Shown here in pieces: positions 1-10,994 of a stretch of 64,000 bases of DNA; the stretch's first letter is position 1, and the number at the start of each line of letters is the position of its first letter. A program made the position numbers and the translations under genes. The notes beneath the pieces are model-generated. The model saw nothing but the letters and a program-made list of their open reading frames with translations, searched no databases and was not told where the DNA came from. Source of the stretch: Epiperipatus broadwayi (Eukaryota > Onychophora > Udeonychophora > Euonychophora > Peripatidae). The stretch covers positions 124,001 through 188,000 of the forward strand of contig JAQFVV010006721.1 of assembly GCA_028023455.1 (NCBI GenBank), in the 5' to 3' direction.

Positions 1-140
1 TTTTCCTTTTCCTATGTATTGATTTCTACTTTAACCATTTACAACTTTCTTAAACATTTTATCAATACTCTTTATTTATATCAAAACTAACAGTTTCGAC
101 TGTCCCTCAGTCATCATCAGAGCTCTTTACAATCTTAAAC
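1..140 (-). repeat. Partial Penelope-associated repeat with hammerhead-like stem-loop (family F4)
   Basis: On the minus strand, positions 93-120 read CTGATGA, one T, GACTG, loop AGGGA, CAGTC, then GAAAC. The flanks resemble the arms of the inverted repeat at 21545-22520. CTGATGA and GAAAC are the two core strands of a hammerhead ribozyme, but an unpaired base follows CTGATGA and no clear stem III is seen, so I call it hammerhead-like only. The element is cut by the window edge. Confidence 0.5.
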
Positions 141-837
141 TTTAATCTTAATTTTATTTAAAAACAAAAATAAATGAATCAGAAAGTTTACAATATTCTT
201 TTCAGTCAAAGTACTTTTTAATCAATAATAGTATTTGTATATTTCTATTTCATTTAAATTATATAAATTTTTATCTTCATCTTTTGGTAAAAAAATTTCC
301 TATTAAATTTCAGAATGAATTTTTTTTATCTATTTATAGGTTTACCTTTTAAACTTTTATGTACAAATTTTAAAATAATATTATTTAATATATTCTGAAA
401 TTAAAGCAATTATCTTTATGTAATAAAATATTCATAATATAGAACTAACTTATATAGAAATTATTTTATAGAATCTTGCCTACTTTTAACTTTCTATAAT
501 ATTAACTGTTTTATTTAAACCATTAATGTCTAAAGAACTAACTTTAAGTTAAAGGTAGTGTCTAAATATAATTTATATAATTTTCTGTCAACTAAACATT
601 ATATTCCACATTATTATTAATCTAATTTATTTTTATATGTGTTGGTACATAGAAGTATATTAAATTTATGTTTCATATGATTTTCAACTACATCATTACT
701 ACAAATTTGTAACTTTTTCCCACAATTTTCAAATATTAAATATGAAAATTTATTACTATTACTTGTATTTTTCTCCTTTTTCTTAAATGAAGTGTTTCAT
801 TTGTTAATAAATTTGTTGTTTTATTTTATCTTTTTAG
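141..837. other. AT-rich intron, no recognisable feature
   Basis: This is low-complexity A+T sequence upstream of the first visible exon. It ends in a pyrimidine-rich tract and the AG acceptor at 836-837. I see no coding potential or named repeat. Confidence 0.5.
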
Positions 838-1591
838 CCAAAGAAAAAAAATGTGCCTGGTCCTTCTACTAAAGTAATTAGTCGAACTCATCATCCAAAA
901 TTACGTAGCCAGATTTTTAGCAAAACTCCTTGTCTTCCTCCAGTAAGAAATCAAGATAGTCTATTTTCAGCAAACATAGATACAAATGAATCTTCTAGTA
1001 GTAATAGTAAACTAGAAGCTTCTGTGGAATTAGAATCCAAATCTGACTCTTCTAATTCATCAGAAGAACTCAGAAACGCTTGTGCATCAACTAGTCATTC
1101 ACCGTCTGATAGCAGTTGTTTTTCTTTTCCACAAATTCCAATTTTAAAACACCCTCAAACTAAATTGGAAAGTTTAGGATTACATCCTCATTTGCAACAA
1201 TCATTAGCACGGTTAGAATGTGGAGGTGGTAGTATTGCTTTAAATAATTTCAGGCCTGTTATATCATCAAGAGTTTCAGGCTTAGAACCTCATCACCACC
1301 ACCATCATTCTTCAGAACCACTGCAAAATTTTAGGAATAATTTGCATTCTGTAAGTCCAAAAAATACAAATCTTGATAGAAGGAAAGATACCAAAACTTC
1401 TGTAGAGGCAAAATCAAACATTAGGCATCAAGAGTGGCGGACTAGTAGTAATTCTGAATGTTCTGGAACAACAGATATGATATACACTCCACATGTTATT
1501 AAAAATTTACCTTTAGAAAGATTTGTCTCTAAAGAAACATGGAAATTAAGTCCTTTGCTTCATTCGTCTGGAACTAGAGAAAACTTAGCAG
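838..1591 (+). CDS. ZFAND4: ZFAND4-like AN1 zinc-finger protein, internal exon
   Basis: This is the first of four visible exons of a + strand gene. An acceptor AG at 836-837 opens the frame and a donor GTACAA follows 1591; the exon ends in phase 1. It encodes 251 residues of mostly disordered, Ser/Asn-rich sequence with a run of six histidines at 1291-1308. No folded domain is visible here. In ZFAND4 this region lies between the N-terminal ubiquitin-like domain and the C-terminal AN1 finger, and the upstream exons are outside the window. The gene assignment rests on the downstream exons (19984-20123, 32051-32186), which match the conserved C terminus of the family. The cellular role of ZFAND4 is poorly defined; AN1 fingers generally bind ubiquitin-pathway or proteasome partners. 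The reading frame continues past the donor to a stop at 1708-1710, but that extension (which includes YAVCYAKCKYVYMCVYI) is intronic. The start given is the exon boundary, not a start codon. Confidence 0.82.
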
Positions 1592-1849
1592 GTACAATTT
1601 CTATTTTTAAATTTAAAAAATTGTATGCAGTATGTTATGCAAAATGTAAGTATGTGTATATGTGTGTCTATATACGTATATTGTTAATATTGCTGTGCTT
1701 AGCCTACTGACAGGTGAACTAAACTAAGAATAATAAGTAATATTAAAGAATATTTTTAGTAGCCTTATAAAATAAAGAGGTGTTGATTCATCAAAGGTAT
1801 ACTAATAGTTTTTTTGTCTCTCTTACTATAAATTCATAACTATTGGAAG

Positions 1850-4375
1850 AAATAGTGGAGTGGAATTCATTGGAAAAACATTATGGAAATTGATGGTTGT
1901 AATGAAGAAGTAAATGATTTTTTTTATAGATGTGCAAAATGTTTTTGATCACATTAAACAATATTTTTAAATTCTAATGGGAGATTTTAATGCTAGAATT
2001 GGAAAACAATTGAAAGATGAAAAGGTTGTGAGTAAATTTGCTATGATGATAGAAATGAGAGAATACAGACAGCAATGGGAAAAAATTTAAATGTGTATAT
2101 TATGAATCTTTTTTTAAGAAAAATGGACGTGGAAGCATTTATATGAAAGTATTGTGGAATTGAATTATATTTTGACTACTAGAAAATATGTATTTTAAGA
2201 ATGTATCATTCTTAATAGAGTTCAACACAGGAAGTGATCATCGATTAATGAGATGTAAGGTACACGTTAAAGCAAAACTAGATATAATAACTATTACAGA
2301 ACAGTATTAACCATTGATATTTCTAATGTTTAAAAACACTTTGATAAATTTAAACTAAACTTGTCTATCAGTAAATGTTATTTTATTTAAATTTTTCAAC
2401 TACAAGCAAAGTAATAACACACAAATAGACAATGCAGGTCTGTTTGTGTGTTATTACCAAAAACTTGTTTGTATTTGAAAAGTTTAAATAAAGTAAAAAA
2501 AAAATTATATATTCAGTATTTATTGATAAATGATGGAAATAGTCCAACATATCACATCTAATATACCATCATCAAAAAACCTCCAGGAAAAACACTTGTT
2601 AATTGTTTAAAATATTGATAATTTGAAAATAGTTCTAACTTAATTGAGATCAATAATGAGATAACTACTATTCTAGTAAAAACTGCAACAAAAATTGTTG
2701 ATAAAAAAAGCAAGTAACAGTAAATTTTCAACTAAGACAACACTATATGAAGAGAAAAAAAGGAATATGAAAATATTTTCAAGTGATCCATTAAGAAGAA
2801 TCAAATATCTATCTGGAGGTCTATAAAATGGTATGAAAAATATTTAATAATATATAAAAATATAACTGCCAATTGTCAAGAGAAGCTATAAAAGGATAAA
2901 GTAAATTCACAGTATTGAAAGAAAAATTATTTCCACAGAAAAGAAGAAAATCTGGAATTATTATTAACGAGAGGGAGTTCTTCAAAAAATTCTACAATTA
3001 ATAAAGAAGAAAAAAAAGCACAAAGTATTCACTATTATTGCTACATCTGAATTACCAAGAATTTTAAATGATAAGGTGAGATATGCAATTAAATCTTTGA
3101 AAAAGGGAAAGTTACAGGAACTGATGGAATTATTATTGATATCTTAAAGGAAGCAAGTGATGAAATAGAAAAAATATTGGTAAAACTATTATGTCAATGC
3201 TTAAATGTAAAGATGTACTAGATTAATGGAAGAATACCATAATAATATTGATATTTAAAAAAGGTATTAAAAATTACATATCTATCAGTTTTATCTTAAA
3301 TCTTTACCAAGATAATTACAACTCATGTCAATAAAATTTGGATTCAAACTAACTAAAAGAACAAACTGGATTTAAAAGTGGTTTTAATACAGTAGATCAT
3401 GTGAAGTATTGAGATAAGTTATAGAAAGGACCAATGAATACGAGTTGCCATTATACTCAGGATTTGTAGGTTATGAAAAGATAGTTGATTCTGTTCCACA
3501 ATAATTAAAGCTTTGTATCATCAAAATATAAATCCAGGATATTATCATATCCTGAAGAATATTAATTGAAATGCAACAGCAATGATTAGATTACATCGTG
3601 ATACTAAGAAGATTAACATTGAGAAGAGGGTATTGCAGGTAATTCCCTATCTCTAAATTTTTTACAGCAGTTTTGCATAAAGTATATAGGAAGCTAAATT
3701 TTCTAGATTTTGCAGATGATGTGTTTGTCTTTTTAAATAATGCTTCAGGAAATGATGATAATCTTGAATTAAAAAAAGTTTATAGCTATAAATATTTTGG
3801 TCAGATTCTTAATACAGATGGAAACATAATGGATGAAATTATTTGTAGAATTAAACTTGAATGGAATGAATTTGTTAGAAATAACTTAATATTAAAAGGA
3901 AATATGCTTTTGTATTTGAAAAAGAAAGTTTCTAATTAATGTGCCTTATCTGTTATTACTTATGGATCTGAGAGTTCGATACAACCGAAGAGCACTACAG
4001 AGACTTCAGACCACTCAACAAAGTATATGAACATTATGTATATTGAAAATAACAAGCAAAAAATAAAAGCATGGTAGTTGATTGAGAGGAACAAACATGT
4101 AGCATTAATATCATTGAAAGAATTAGGATACTAAAATGGAATTGGGCTGGACATAGTGTTATAGGTGGACAGTTGAATCTTATATTGGATCCCAGGAGAT
4201 TATAAAATGCTTAGAAAGAGACTGTATTTGAGATGAATAAATGAAATAACAAAGTTTGATAATATGATATGGAGAAGAGTAGCTAGAGATAAGAAAAATT
4301 GGATTAAACTTGAAGAGACCATCCTGCAGTGGATTTATAATAGTTGAAAATAATAAAATAATGATGACGATGAGT
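1850..4375 (+). pseudogene. Decayed non-LTR retrotransposon, LINE-A (endonuclease + reverse transcriptase)
   Basis: An intronic remnant of an APE-endonuclease LINE, frameshifted many times. In order: an endonuclease block MGDFNARIGK (near 1980), an endonuclease end SDHRLMR (near 2240), linker sequence, then RT blocks that include LPLYSGFVGYEKIVDS (near 3450; a decayed palm motif A), ATAMIRLHRDTKKINIEK (3570-3635), FADDVFVFLN (near 3710; catalytic FADD motif) and a C-terminal segment YKYFGQILNTDG. A final block resembling RWINEITKF...WRR ends near 4340, followed by a GATGACGATGA tail. The same family appears reversed at 33715-35140, which supports the boundaries. The element is inactive. It is interrupted by an unrelated inverted insertion at about 2376-2610. 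Confidence 0.85.
2376..2610. repeat. Inverted copy of the Penelope terminal module, inserted in LINE-A
   Basis: A fold-back of about 100 bp per arm centred near 2440. The right arm continues into the tail sequence with ATGATGGAAATAGTCC that is shared with the ends of the Penelope cluster at 28445-30350. LINE-A protein similarity stops at about 2370 and resumes after about 2610, so this is a nested insertion. Confidence 0.55.
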
Positions 4376-6430
4376 ATTTAATTTTTTTTCAAGTATAGTA
4401 TTTACATTTTAAATATTTTTACCAGCCACTACTGTGAAATTTTATTCTGTTGTAATTTGCAATCAAGGAAAAAATTTATTTAGATAATATTAAGGAAGTT
4501 TGAAAAAAGTAATCTTCAGGCTAATATTTAATGCACCAAACCATTATAATTGTAAATATATTTTTAAATGTTATTGTATTTAAATCTATGTGTGTTGATA
4601 TGAGTATGTACACCCATTTATATGACACAGAAAATCTAAATATGAGGAATTATTTTTCATCATAATTGGTTGTTTTGGAAAAGTAGAATGATGATTGAAT
4701 TTGTTATAAATAGGATGTCATTGAGATTGTATTATAATAAAATTTTGATGGTATTTACTTTTACGTACTAATATAGAATATAATTAACTAATGTTTTATT
4801 ATATTGTAATTATAAATTTATTTAACGCACATTGATTACGTAAGTAATATTTACTAAATGTGTGGTTGAAAATGTGAAGGTAGGGACCCCTGTATGTATA
4901 ATTAAAATAGAGATACAGAATAAATGAACATTAAAATTTTACATAAAAAATAATATCTTGATAACTGATAATAAAGATTTGGCAATATTTTTCAGGATTT
5001 TTTTTATATATTAAAGATGTCTGGGGTTTTTTTTCTGTGTGAATAGCAAAATATAATTACAACTCAAATACTTTAAAATGGAAAAAAAAAATTTTTTTTT
5101 TTTTACATATATATATAAAACTTTTTGTCCTTATGATATTAAAATTTTGTTTTCGATTCTGTTGATTATTTCTGGAAAAAACTTTCATTAGGCTTTTTGT
5201 TTTTTATTATGCTTTTATCTTGGGTCTTTATATTTTTTAATGTAGCCATTTACTATCAATTGGTCACTATTTTTTTAGTTTCATATAATGTATTTCCAAT
5301 GAAAAGCAATATTTACAATTTGTTCATCTTTGATTATTTCTAATTTCATATTTTTGAGCTATGATTAAGCTTTAATTTTTAAGTTAAGTGGTATTGATAA
5401 TATTCTTAATTACAGAAAATATATGATATGACAATAATAAAAATGAAGATCGTATATCTAAAGTCACAATTTTTTTTTATTATCTTGCATATTGTGAAAT
5501 GATTTTATTTTGCTAACTTCCATTCTTTCTATGTTGTGAAACTGCAGAATATTTTATCACATTTTACAATTATTCACTAATAATCATATGAAAGTATTAA
5601 AATGTTTTCAATGAGGCTGCCGATATTTATATTCTATATTAAGCAGATTGCAGTTGTTAATATGAATCAATTTTAATATGAATCAATTGAAAACAAAATT
5701 AGCAAAATATAGAATATAATAAATTGCAGTTCTCAAATAATTCACCTATTCTTGTAATAAAATTCACATTAGAGTACGATATGGTAATTTCATTAATTAT
5801 AACTATTCTTGGCTTATAAATTAAATAAATCAAATAGTAATTGTAATGAAAATTGATTGTTGATGTGAGATAAAAGATGTTGCAACAATAACAAAATTTG
5901 TCTACTACAGCAGAGAGAGTTCTTATTTTTAAATAATTTATCATCTTCATAATATTTGTAAGGAACATAAATGATTTCAAAATAATTGTTTATAATAAAA
6001 GTAATGATAATAATCTAATTTTAAATATTTCTTTGCATGGTTATTTTAATTGAACCATTTCAAAATTTCTTCAAAGCTTAATTCAGTTATGCGCTATATA
6101 TATATGTATGTATTGAAATATATGTTAAATTAACTTAAATAACTTTAAATCTTCAAAAATAACATTGTCCACTAGTTGAAGCTGATTATAACTTAATTGT
6201 GAAAATTATCATGTATTAAGCATTGGGTTATTGTAAAACAAAAAAAAAAAAGCTTTCTGTACATATATATGGTAATTGTATTATTGTATTAAGTGATTAA
6301 AAATAATAATGAAGTGTTATTATTTATCTCTAAATAATTTGTAATAAAAACACATATATCAAGATTTAATGAATATTAAATATATGAGAATATTGAATAA
6401 TATTTCTGTAATGTAATTTTCACTACATCA
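4376..6430. other. Intron, no recognisable feature
   Basis: AT-rich intronic DNA with homopolymer runs and short AT microsatellites (5106-5118, 6090-6106). A short minus-strand open frame at 5699-5980 lacks any recognisable domain and looks fortuitous. Confidence 0.5.
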
Positions 6431-6435
6431 TTATC

Positions 6436-6680
6436 ATGCAAAGTAGGGACTGGTTTCTATCCGCTTTTAACACCTTCTGGAGAGAAGTAATCATAAACAT
6501 ATGACCAAAGATGTGAAATAGATGGATGATACCCAAGATGTACATTTTATACTGAATCAGCATTCATCGGTTGGCCCAGACTACAATCTCTTACACATAT
6601 CTTTATCATTGTTCAGTATATATAGATAGCCAATTATTGCAGATTAATTAATTGATGTGTCAAACATACTGCCCTCACAA
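6436..6680 (-). repeat. Hammerhead-bearing repeat, family F2, decayed single copy
   Basis: Closely related to the fold-back at 44294-44735: it shares the CTTTTAACACCTT and CATATGACCAAAGAT segments. On the minus strand at 6529-6585 the hammerhead core is mutated: CTGATGA is CCGATGA and GAAA is AAAA. Stem III (AT/AT, ending ATC) and a CCAA/TTGG stem I are still readable. Predicted inactive. Confidence 0.6.
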
Positions 6681-6956
6681 ATTTGGCACATTTGATGGAA
6701 GTATATTATTTTTTAATGTAAGTGCATATTCATTATTTATATTTATTTCAAAATTGCATACTAAGAGCTTATTTTAAATCTATTTATTACTTGACCTTAT
6801 ATGATAATTTTTTTGACTAAAGTATATATTTTTTATATTACTATTATCTTTTGTAATGTTAAAAATTATTTGTAAATTAACTTGAGTCGTTAGAATTTGA
6901 TTAATAGTAAGTGAGTAATATTACATAATGTAGAATATTAGACATAATTATGAATA

Positions 6957-7412
6957 AACAGTGAGGATTGCCAATTCCTCTACAAGCTTTATGATAAATG
7001 CTTAACTAGAGCCAGCACTTAAAATATCTCTGTCAGGAACCCCTCCCCAAACCCCTGACCATGGTTTCATGCTTTGGCACTCCTCAGAGAGGTGTCAGGG
7101 TAGGTTCAGACATGTAGATGTCTGAAAAATTTCAGATTTTCCACTCAATAGATAACTTTTAGATAAGTGCTTGGCTTTGGGTTGGTATTTTTAGATCTAG
7201 TGTCTGAACCTACTCTAACACCTCCCTGAGGAGTGCCAAAGCACGAAACCTTGGGGAGGGGTTCCTGACAGAGATATTTTAAGTGCTGGCTCTGGCTAAG
7301 CATTTATCATAAAGCTTGTAGAGGAATTGGCAATCCTCACTGTTTATAACTTACAAGATTAAGAGATAGGATCATGTGATCTATGAATTGATCTATGACT
7401 CTTATTTTGACT
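6957..7412. mobile_element. Fold-back retroelement carrying a hammerhead, family F6
   Basis: Arms of about 150 bp (6957-7110 and 7198-7347) are inverted copies of each other and noticeably richer in G+C than the surrounding intron. The element, with a short unpaired right tail, lies between two copies of ATAATTATGAATA (6944-6956 and 7413-7425), a 13-bp target-site duplication. The right tail contains GGATCATGTGAT, resembling the right end of F1 elements. A well-formed hammerhead motif sits in the left arm; the right-arm copy has lost its cleavage site by an internal deletion. Confidence 0.7.
7046..7100 (-). ncRNA. Type I hammerhead ribozyme motif (family F6)
   Basis: Minus-strand reading: stem I strand ACCTCT, core CTGAGGA (hammerhead position 7 may be any base), stem II GTGC-CAAA-GCAT (four pairs, the closing one G.U), core GAAA, stem III AC-CATG-GT, and a GTC cleavage triplet. 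AGGGGT then pairs with ACCTCT (six pairs including one G.U). An internal loop and a CCC/GGG outer helix follow. Every conserved core position is present. Folding was done by hand. Confidence 0.72.
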
Positions 7413-7699
7413 ATAATTATGAATAGTTTCCTTATCTTCTGAATTTATAAGTTTTTTTATTGAGAAAAGTAAGAGGAGAATTATCTTTTTTTATATAAAT
7501 TACTGAATATTTATTTATTTAATAATTAAGTATTATAATACAGATATATAATAGGAAATGTAAAATTAAAAAAACATGATTTATTAATAAAATAGATTTA
7601 TGAATGATCAGTTTTGGAATTATATGCATTAAAATGTATAAATTGTATTTCTGTTTTTATTTTGAACATTACTTATGTTCAGCACTAAAAATGCATGAA

Positions 7700-7806
7700 A
7701 TTTTTTTTTTTTTTTTCAAGTGTCATAGCATCGGCCAGGACGTGAACCCGCAACCCGGGCAACTGCTTGTAAGGCAGTCGTGCTGACCTCTCGACCACCA
7801 ATGCAA
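7700..7806 (-). mobile_element. tRNA-Gly-derived SINE (SINE1)
   Basis: The minus strand carries a tRNA-like body beginning GCATTGGTGGTCGAGAGG (A-box region), an anticodon-arm-like TGCCTTACAAGCA, and a GGGTTCACGTCC B box. A TATGACA tail and a poly-A tract (poly-T at 7701-7716 on +) follow. Identical 11-bp flanks AAATGCATGAA at 7689-7699 and 7811-7821 are the target-site duplication. The body resembles tRNA-Gly best. A short + strand open frame across it is not a gene. Confidence 0.85.
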
Positions 7807-7959
7807 GACTAAATGCATGAAGTTATATTTAATATTTTCTCCATATATGAAGCAGTATTAGTATTTCCTTTAATTTATTATAATTATCCAGTTCTTAACA
7901 AAAAATCCTGATATGACATTATTCTCATTTGATCTTTTCCTTAAATTAATCAATGCTTC

Positions 7960-9000
7960 TTTAGAGGCTACCATTATGAATAAACTTTCGACATCAAAGA
8001 ATTAGCACTATTTCAGTTCTGTATATTTTTTTGTTCTTGATTAATTTCACAAAATGTTTAGAACTCCTAACAAAAAGGAGTGGGTCATATCTTAAGAAGA
8101 TAACTTGATAACTTTTGACATGGGGAATTTTTAGAACTAACAATAGATGTTAATAAACCATACAACTTATGGATTTTAGGTAGACCATAAAGATATGGGA
8201 TTTTTCTGAAATATTAATTTACTTTTTTCTGAATTATTGAAATACCTTTGATTTTTTTTTCTGAGGAATCTGGTCTGTTCTTATTTTGTTATAGACAATA
8301 GTATCCTTGCAACTTTAATATTTGTTTTGTCAGTAGGAAGAATGGTTATAGATTTGTCTAATCTGAGAGATTTGATCATTTTTCTCTCATTATACACAAT
8401 ATTTGATTTGGATTTCTGGTTTTTCTCTTCTTTTTTTTCTTAGTATAATTCTGCTGTGCCTTATTAGAGGTAATTTTTGATGACTTCCTCAGTTGTAACC
8501 ATTATATCTAATAAAGAGATATGAAATGATGTGATAGCAGAATCTAAGTCTTATTCCAAAACAGAAAAATTGTAGCCTCTGTTAGATATTTAAAGCTAAG
8601 TTTTTTAATTTATGAAACTGCTAGGTTGTTTAGGACTGTATGACATTTACTATGCAGTTTTACAAACTTTTTCTTTTAGTGTTTTTTTTTTTAATTTTTT
8701 TCAGTTGATTGAGAAGACAATTTTTAGCAATCACTATATAAGATTTGATACTTAAAAAATCTTTGAGCAATTATTCTTTCTCTTATCAGAGCCTTGCTCT
8801 TTGAGTAGTTTTTTTAGCTGTCTGGGAGTGAATTGGGGTTTTAGTTGGAAATCTATAGGAATGACTCGTTCAGATATACATAGAAAGTTTAATTGATTTA
8901 CTACTTTGGCTAGTTTTAGACACAATTTTTCATAATATTTAACGTTTGATATAAGATGTGGTCCATTCTAAATACTTAGTGTTTGTCTGAAAGTTTATAA
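7960..9000 (-). pseudogene. Penelope-like element reverse transcriptase remnant (PLE-1)
   Basis: On the minus strand near 8130-8200 the translation reads PYLYGLPKIHK...IVS, the signature block of Penelope-like reverse transcriptases. Other blocks align at nucleotide level with the copy at 28740-29560. Upstream on the minus strand, near 8770-8880, an N-terminal-type segment reads IPIDFQLKPQFTPRQLKKL. Frames are broken throughout. It follows the terminal module at 9000-9300, which in turn follows an endonuclease fragment, giving the partial-tandem layout usual for Penelope elements. Confidence 0.75.
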
Positions 9001-9300
9001 TGATGGCTTTTTACTTGTAATTATTTGTTGAACTATTTTTATTATCTAGTATTAATTGTTAAATATATATTTTTTAAAATTCAAACTTTATTTATATTCA
9101 ACTATTTGTAATAACACCCAGTAACGTTTGGAGTGGTATTCTCTCAACATTGGCTTGACCAATGACAATACTAATATGGCAATTGATCCAGGCACTGTTA
9201 GATTCATGAATACTGGATTTAAAGTGACGTTCTAACCAATTAGACTATTCATAAGGACAAGGTTAATGAGTGTTTTCCAAACGTTATGAATTATCACACT
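9000..9300 (-). repeat. Penelope terminal module with tRNA-like promoter boxes, minus copy
   Basis: Read on the minus strand: a CTAATTGGTTAGAAC A-box-like segment, a degenerate B box, a middle ending GTGTTATTAC, then the tail ending CCATCATTATAAACTTTC. It is homologous to 28445-28735 (minus) and 30050-30350 (plus). It separates an endonuclease end (9300-9540) from the next RT copy (7960-9000), so it behaves as a Penelope terminal repeat. Confidence 0.6.
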
Positions 9301-9540
9301 AGATTGATTAATGGACTTATTTGCTATTATCATATGAGGAACTTCTTTATTTTTTTTTATTTTTACTTTTTTTAATTCTGTCCAAATTTTAGTTTCCCAA
9401 TCAAACATGTTTTTCAGTATATGCTTGGTTTATTAATTTGGATACTTCTTTTTTTTTTTCCTTTCTAGAGTCATCACTTTGTAATTTTTTAAATTATTTT
9501 TCAATGGAATGGTAATTTCATTGATGTCTTTCCATTGACT
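9300..9540 (-). pseudogene. Penelope GIY-YIG endonuclease C-terminal remnant (PLE-1)
   Basis: The minus-strand translation gives FDWETKIW and HMIIANKS, which match FNWENTKILD and HMIIANNP in the better-preserved endonuclease at 29600-29960. The frame is broken. Terminal modules in opposite orientation lie on both sides (9000-9300 minus, 9545-9800 plus). Confidence 0.6.
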
Positions 9541-9544
9541 GTTG

Positions 9545-9800
9545 CTTTAAATTTAGTATTCAAAAATCTAAAGATCTCTGGTTCGATTCCAATGCTAGTT
9601 CTGGTCAGACTAGCAACATCTAAAAGAAAGAGGAGAATAATCTGCACTCCAAAGGCTGGTTATAATATTAACTAATGTACTATTACTAATAGTTGAATTT
9701 ATTTGGAGAGTTTAAATAAAATTTGAGTTTTTCTAGAAGACATTTAACAATTCTTACTAAATGATGGAAATAGTCTAACATATAATTACAAATAAATTGG
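9545..9800 (+). repeat. Penelope terminal module, plus copy, A-box half missing
   Basis: Contains GGTTCGATTCCAATGCTAG (a near-perfect Pol III B box), CAACATCTAAAAGAAAGAGG, and the tail with AAATGATGGAAATAGTC. It matches 30118-30350 closely. Confidence 0.65.
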
Positions 9801-10173
9801 CTTCAGCACAAACTTTCTGATAAAGATTAAACATTGATTTTTTTTTTTTTTTACAGGATAAACTGATGAACTTATATTTCTGTAATCCCTCTCAGTACTA
9901 TTTGTTTCTAATATTGTCATTAAAAAGGGGGTTTTAAATATCTTTTGTTTGATAGTAGTCAACATTTTTCATTACTATAGGGGCATTTAAATTTTTTATG
10001 ATTCTGTTTACATCTTTGAAAAAATTGCCAGTATTGACACATCCAAATAGTTAGCTTATGAATTGAGCTTTCATACAATGTTATAAAAAGTGTAATACTT
10101 AAATGTTTAATAAGAATTGTAAAAAAAAAAAATATTTTTTTTTTAAAATGTATGCCTAAGATATATTGAAATC

Positions 10174-10339
10174 AAAACAGGCAAAACTCTCCATACAGTA
10201 GTACCACCCAGTGCCAACCAGAGTAATAAAATCCCCATGTAGTGCCTACTCATCCAATATCCTCCGACTAGTTTCTGGCTTGTGGCCTTCGTCAGTGAGG
10301 ATAACAGTTATGTGCTAGCATAAGAAATGGTGATCATGT
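10174..10339 (-). mobile_element. Hammerhead-bearing short retroelement, family F1
   Basis: A 166-bp copy flanked by identical 14-bp duplications GATATATTGAAATC at 10160-10173 and 10340-10353. One end carries the family's AAAACAGGCAAAACTCTCC; the other carries GCATAAGAAATGGTGATCAT. It lacks the long inverted arm seen in other copies. It lies in the first visible intron, antisense to the gene. Confidence 0.75.
10252..10303 (-). ncRNA. Type I hammerhead ribozyme motif (F1)
   Basis: Minus strand: stem I TATCCTCA, core CTGACGA, stem II GGC-CACAA-GCC with an A.A at the closing position, core GAAA, stem III AC-TA-GT with a two-base loop, GTC cleavage triplet, then GGAGGATA pairing with stem I over seven pairs (a mismatch at the first). 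The core bases are intact. The A.A closing pair in stem II and the tiny stem III loop could weaken activity. Confidence 0.62.
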
Positions 10340-10785
10340 GATATATTGAAATCCTGAGAAAAATTCCTGTATTTTAGGAATAATATAGATGAAAATTTCA
10401 AGACATTTAAAAGAACTAAAATTTCAAATAATAACAAAAAAAAAAAAATAGAATTCTGACTAACTGAATAAGTAGCATTGGGTCTTGAAAGTTCACCACT
10501 AATAATTTATTGGGCTTCTCTGGATTGTGTAATCTCAATATAACTTCTGTTATGCAGACCTGACATGACTTTATATGGATAAAACATTGGAGTATAGTCC
10601 AATACCATGAAACAATCCAGGATCTATTTCACTTTTTTGGGACCAAAGGATTCATTTAAGCCGTGCATCTACCGTTTGATTTTTTTCCTGATTAAGCAAG
10701 AGTTAACGATCATGTCGTAATTTTCTGGCATTCTATCTTAAACATTATTAAGTCTTCATACAAGAATATTGATCAGAAATTTAAT

Positions 10786-10984
10786 ATAGGCAAAACTCTC
10801 CATACAGTAATGTCACTCAGTGCTAGCCAGAGTAATCAATGGATGCCAGAAGGCTTGTGCATAAAATCCCTATCTAGTGCCTATTTATCCAATATCTCCA
10901 GACTAGTTGAGTGGCACTAATGTATGGAGAGTTTTGCCTGTTTTAATAACAGTTGTGAGCAAGCATAAGAAATGGTGATCATGT
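10786..10984. mobile_element. F1 element, deleted copy without hammerhead core
   Basis: Flanked by 10-bp duplications GAAATTTAAT (10776-10785, 10985-10994). The two ends are inverted to each other through GGCAAAACTCTCCATACAGTA. The centre stops at CCAGACTAGTT, so the hammerhead core between stem I and GAAA is deleted. Confidence 0.7.
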
Positions 10985-10994
10985 GAAATTTAAT

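Noticed and set aside
1291-1308. Vector contamination indicated by a His6 stretch
   Set aside because: The flanks are continuous, AT-rich, in-frame exon sequence with proper splice sites; no vector sequence surrounds it.
1592-1710. Extension of the first exon to the stop at 1708-1710
   Set aside because: A GT donor follows 1591, downstream codons are low-complexity and unlike the family, and splicing at 1591 joins in frame to 15127.
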